64,000 nt of DNA. Origin: Clostridium sp. CAG:465. GTDB taxonomy: Bacteria; Bacillota; Clostridia; TANB77; CAG-465. Numbering within the stretch: the stretch's first letter is position 1; every line of letters starts with the position of its first letter. The stretch lies in contig FR891275.1 in assembly GCA_000433755.1 (NCBI GenBank), positions 29,555 to 93,554 of the forward strand, written 5' to 3'. A program made the position numbers and the translations under genes. This document shows positions 63,718 to 64,000 of the stretch, one piece after another. A model generated the notes under the pieces. That model did not search any database. It was not told the origin of the DNA and worked only from the letters and a program-made list of their open reading frames with translations.

Positions 63718-64000
63718 GGTCAAGCCCTCGACCTATTAGTACTGGTCCGCTTAATATATTACTATACTTACACTTCCAGCCTATCAACCAAGTAGTCTTC
63801 TTGGGGTCTTACTGACTTTCGCCATGAGATATCTAATCTTGAGGTGGGCTTCACACTTATATGCTTTCAGCGTTTATCCCATCGGAACTTGGCTACCCAG
63901 CTATGCATCTGGTGATACAACTGGTGCACCATCGGTTCCTTCACCCCGGTCCTCTCGTACTAGGGGCAACTCCTCTCAAATATCTTACGCCTGTGATAGA
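63718..64000 (-). rRNA. 23S ribosomal RNA, 3' end (partial)
   Basis: The last about 280 bases of 23S rRNA on the minus strand, cut by the window edge. Recognised from the sarcin-ricin loop AGTACGAGAGGACC, the GTTCCGATGGGATAAACGCT-like helix nearby and the end TAATAGGTCGAGGGCTTGACC. The 3' end position is approximate. Confidence 0.96.

Overview
The window looks like chromosomal DNA of an AT-rich (by eye well under one third G+C), low-GC Gram-positive bacterium, most likely an anaerobic member of the Clostridia. The evidence is a valS T-box leader, mecA, divIVA, sepF, comEA, ricT, tandem LytR-CpsA-Psr (LCP) proteins, a small 2[4Fe-4S] ferredoxin, a split transketolase, and the Firmicutes-type str operon and rpoBC. 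Strong ribosome binding sites and sigma-A-like promoters with 17-base spacers recur throughout. Genus cannot be told from the sequence alone.

Layout. 1-12.0 kb: the end of a P-type ATPase, then a leftward housekeeping block (CDF transporter, valS with T-box, ferredoxin, ricT, holB, lepB, metG, acpS). 12.1-15.2 kb: tRNA-Pro followed by a small accessory island (RepA_N protein behind an iteron-like repeat cluster, CYTH protein, two Nudix proteins, a possible kinase relic). 15.2-28.1 kb: rpsF-ssb-rpsR, mecA, a CpaB-like pair, an HD-GYP regulator, comEA, a D-Ala-D-Ala carboxypeptidase, two LCP proteins, cvpA, a DUF5711-like protein, rarA, and a DUF4190 pair. 28.4-34.8 kb: an XRE regulator with a palindromic operator on the DUF4190 promoter, split transketolase, YitT, an Alg13/Alg14-like glycosyltransferase pair, a radical SAM protein and rnc. 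34.8-52.4 kb: acpP, tuf-fusA-rpsG-rpsL and rpoC-rpoB. The usual rpoC-rpsL neighbourhood is interrupted by about 5 kb holding a regulator, a frameshifted membrane protein, a VWA surface protein and a transglutaminase-like protein. 52.4-59.9 kb: prfA, divIVA, sepF, two coiled-coil M23 peptidases, ftsX, ftsE, ruvA, which is a division and wall-remodelling cluster. 60-61.5 kb: a stranded phage-type lysis cassette. 61.8-63.3 kb: a deoxyribosyltransferase-like gene, an SDR gene with an in-frame TGA, and gene remnants. 63.3-64 kb: the 3' end of an rRNA operon (23S, 5S, tRNA-Asn) on the minus strand.

How the genes work together. Most of the window is translation, transcription and envelope biogenesis. 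FtsEX with two adjacent coiled-coil M23 proteins, SepF and DivIVA fits division-site hydrolysis control; the LCP proteins, carboxypeptidase and Alg13/14 pair add wall polymer functions. No CRISPR array, complete insertion sequence or complete prophage was seen. The features most worth following are the XRE/DUF4190 unit with its operator, the RepA_N/iteron island, the broken gene at 40285-41100 explained by two compensating homopolymer indels, two reading frames with excellent Shine-Dalgarno sites but ATA where the start codon should be, and the SDR gene with a single in-frame TGA.
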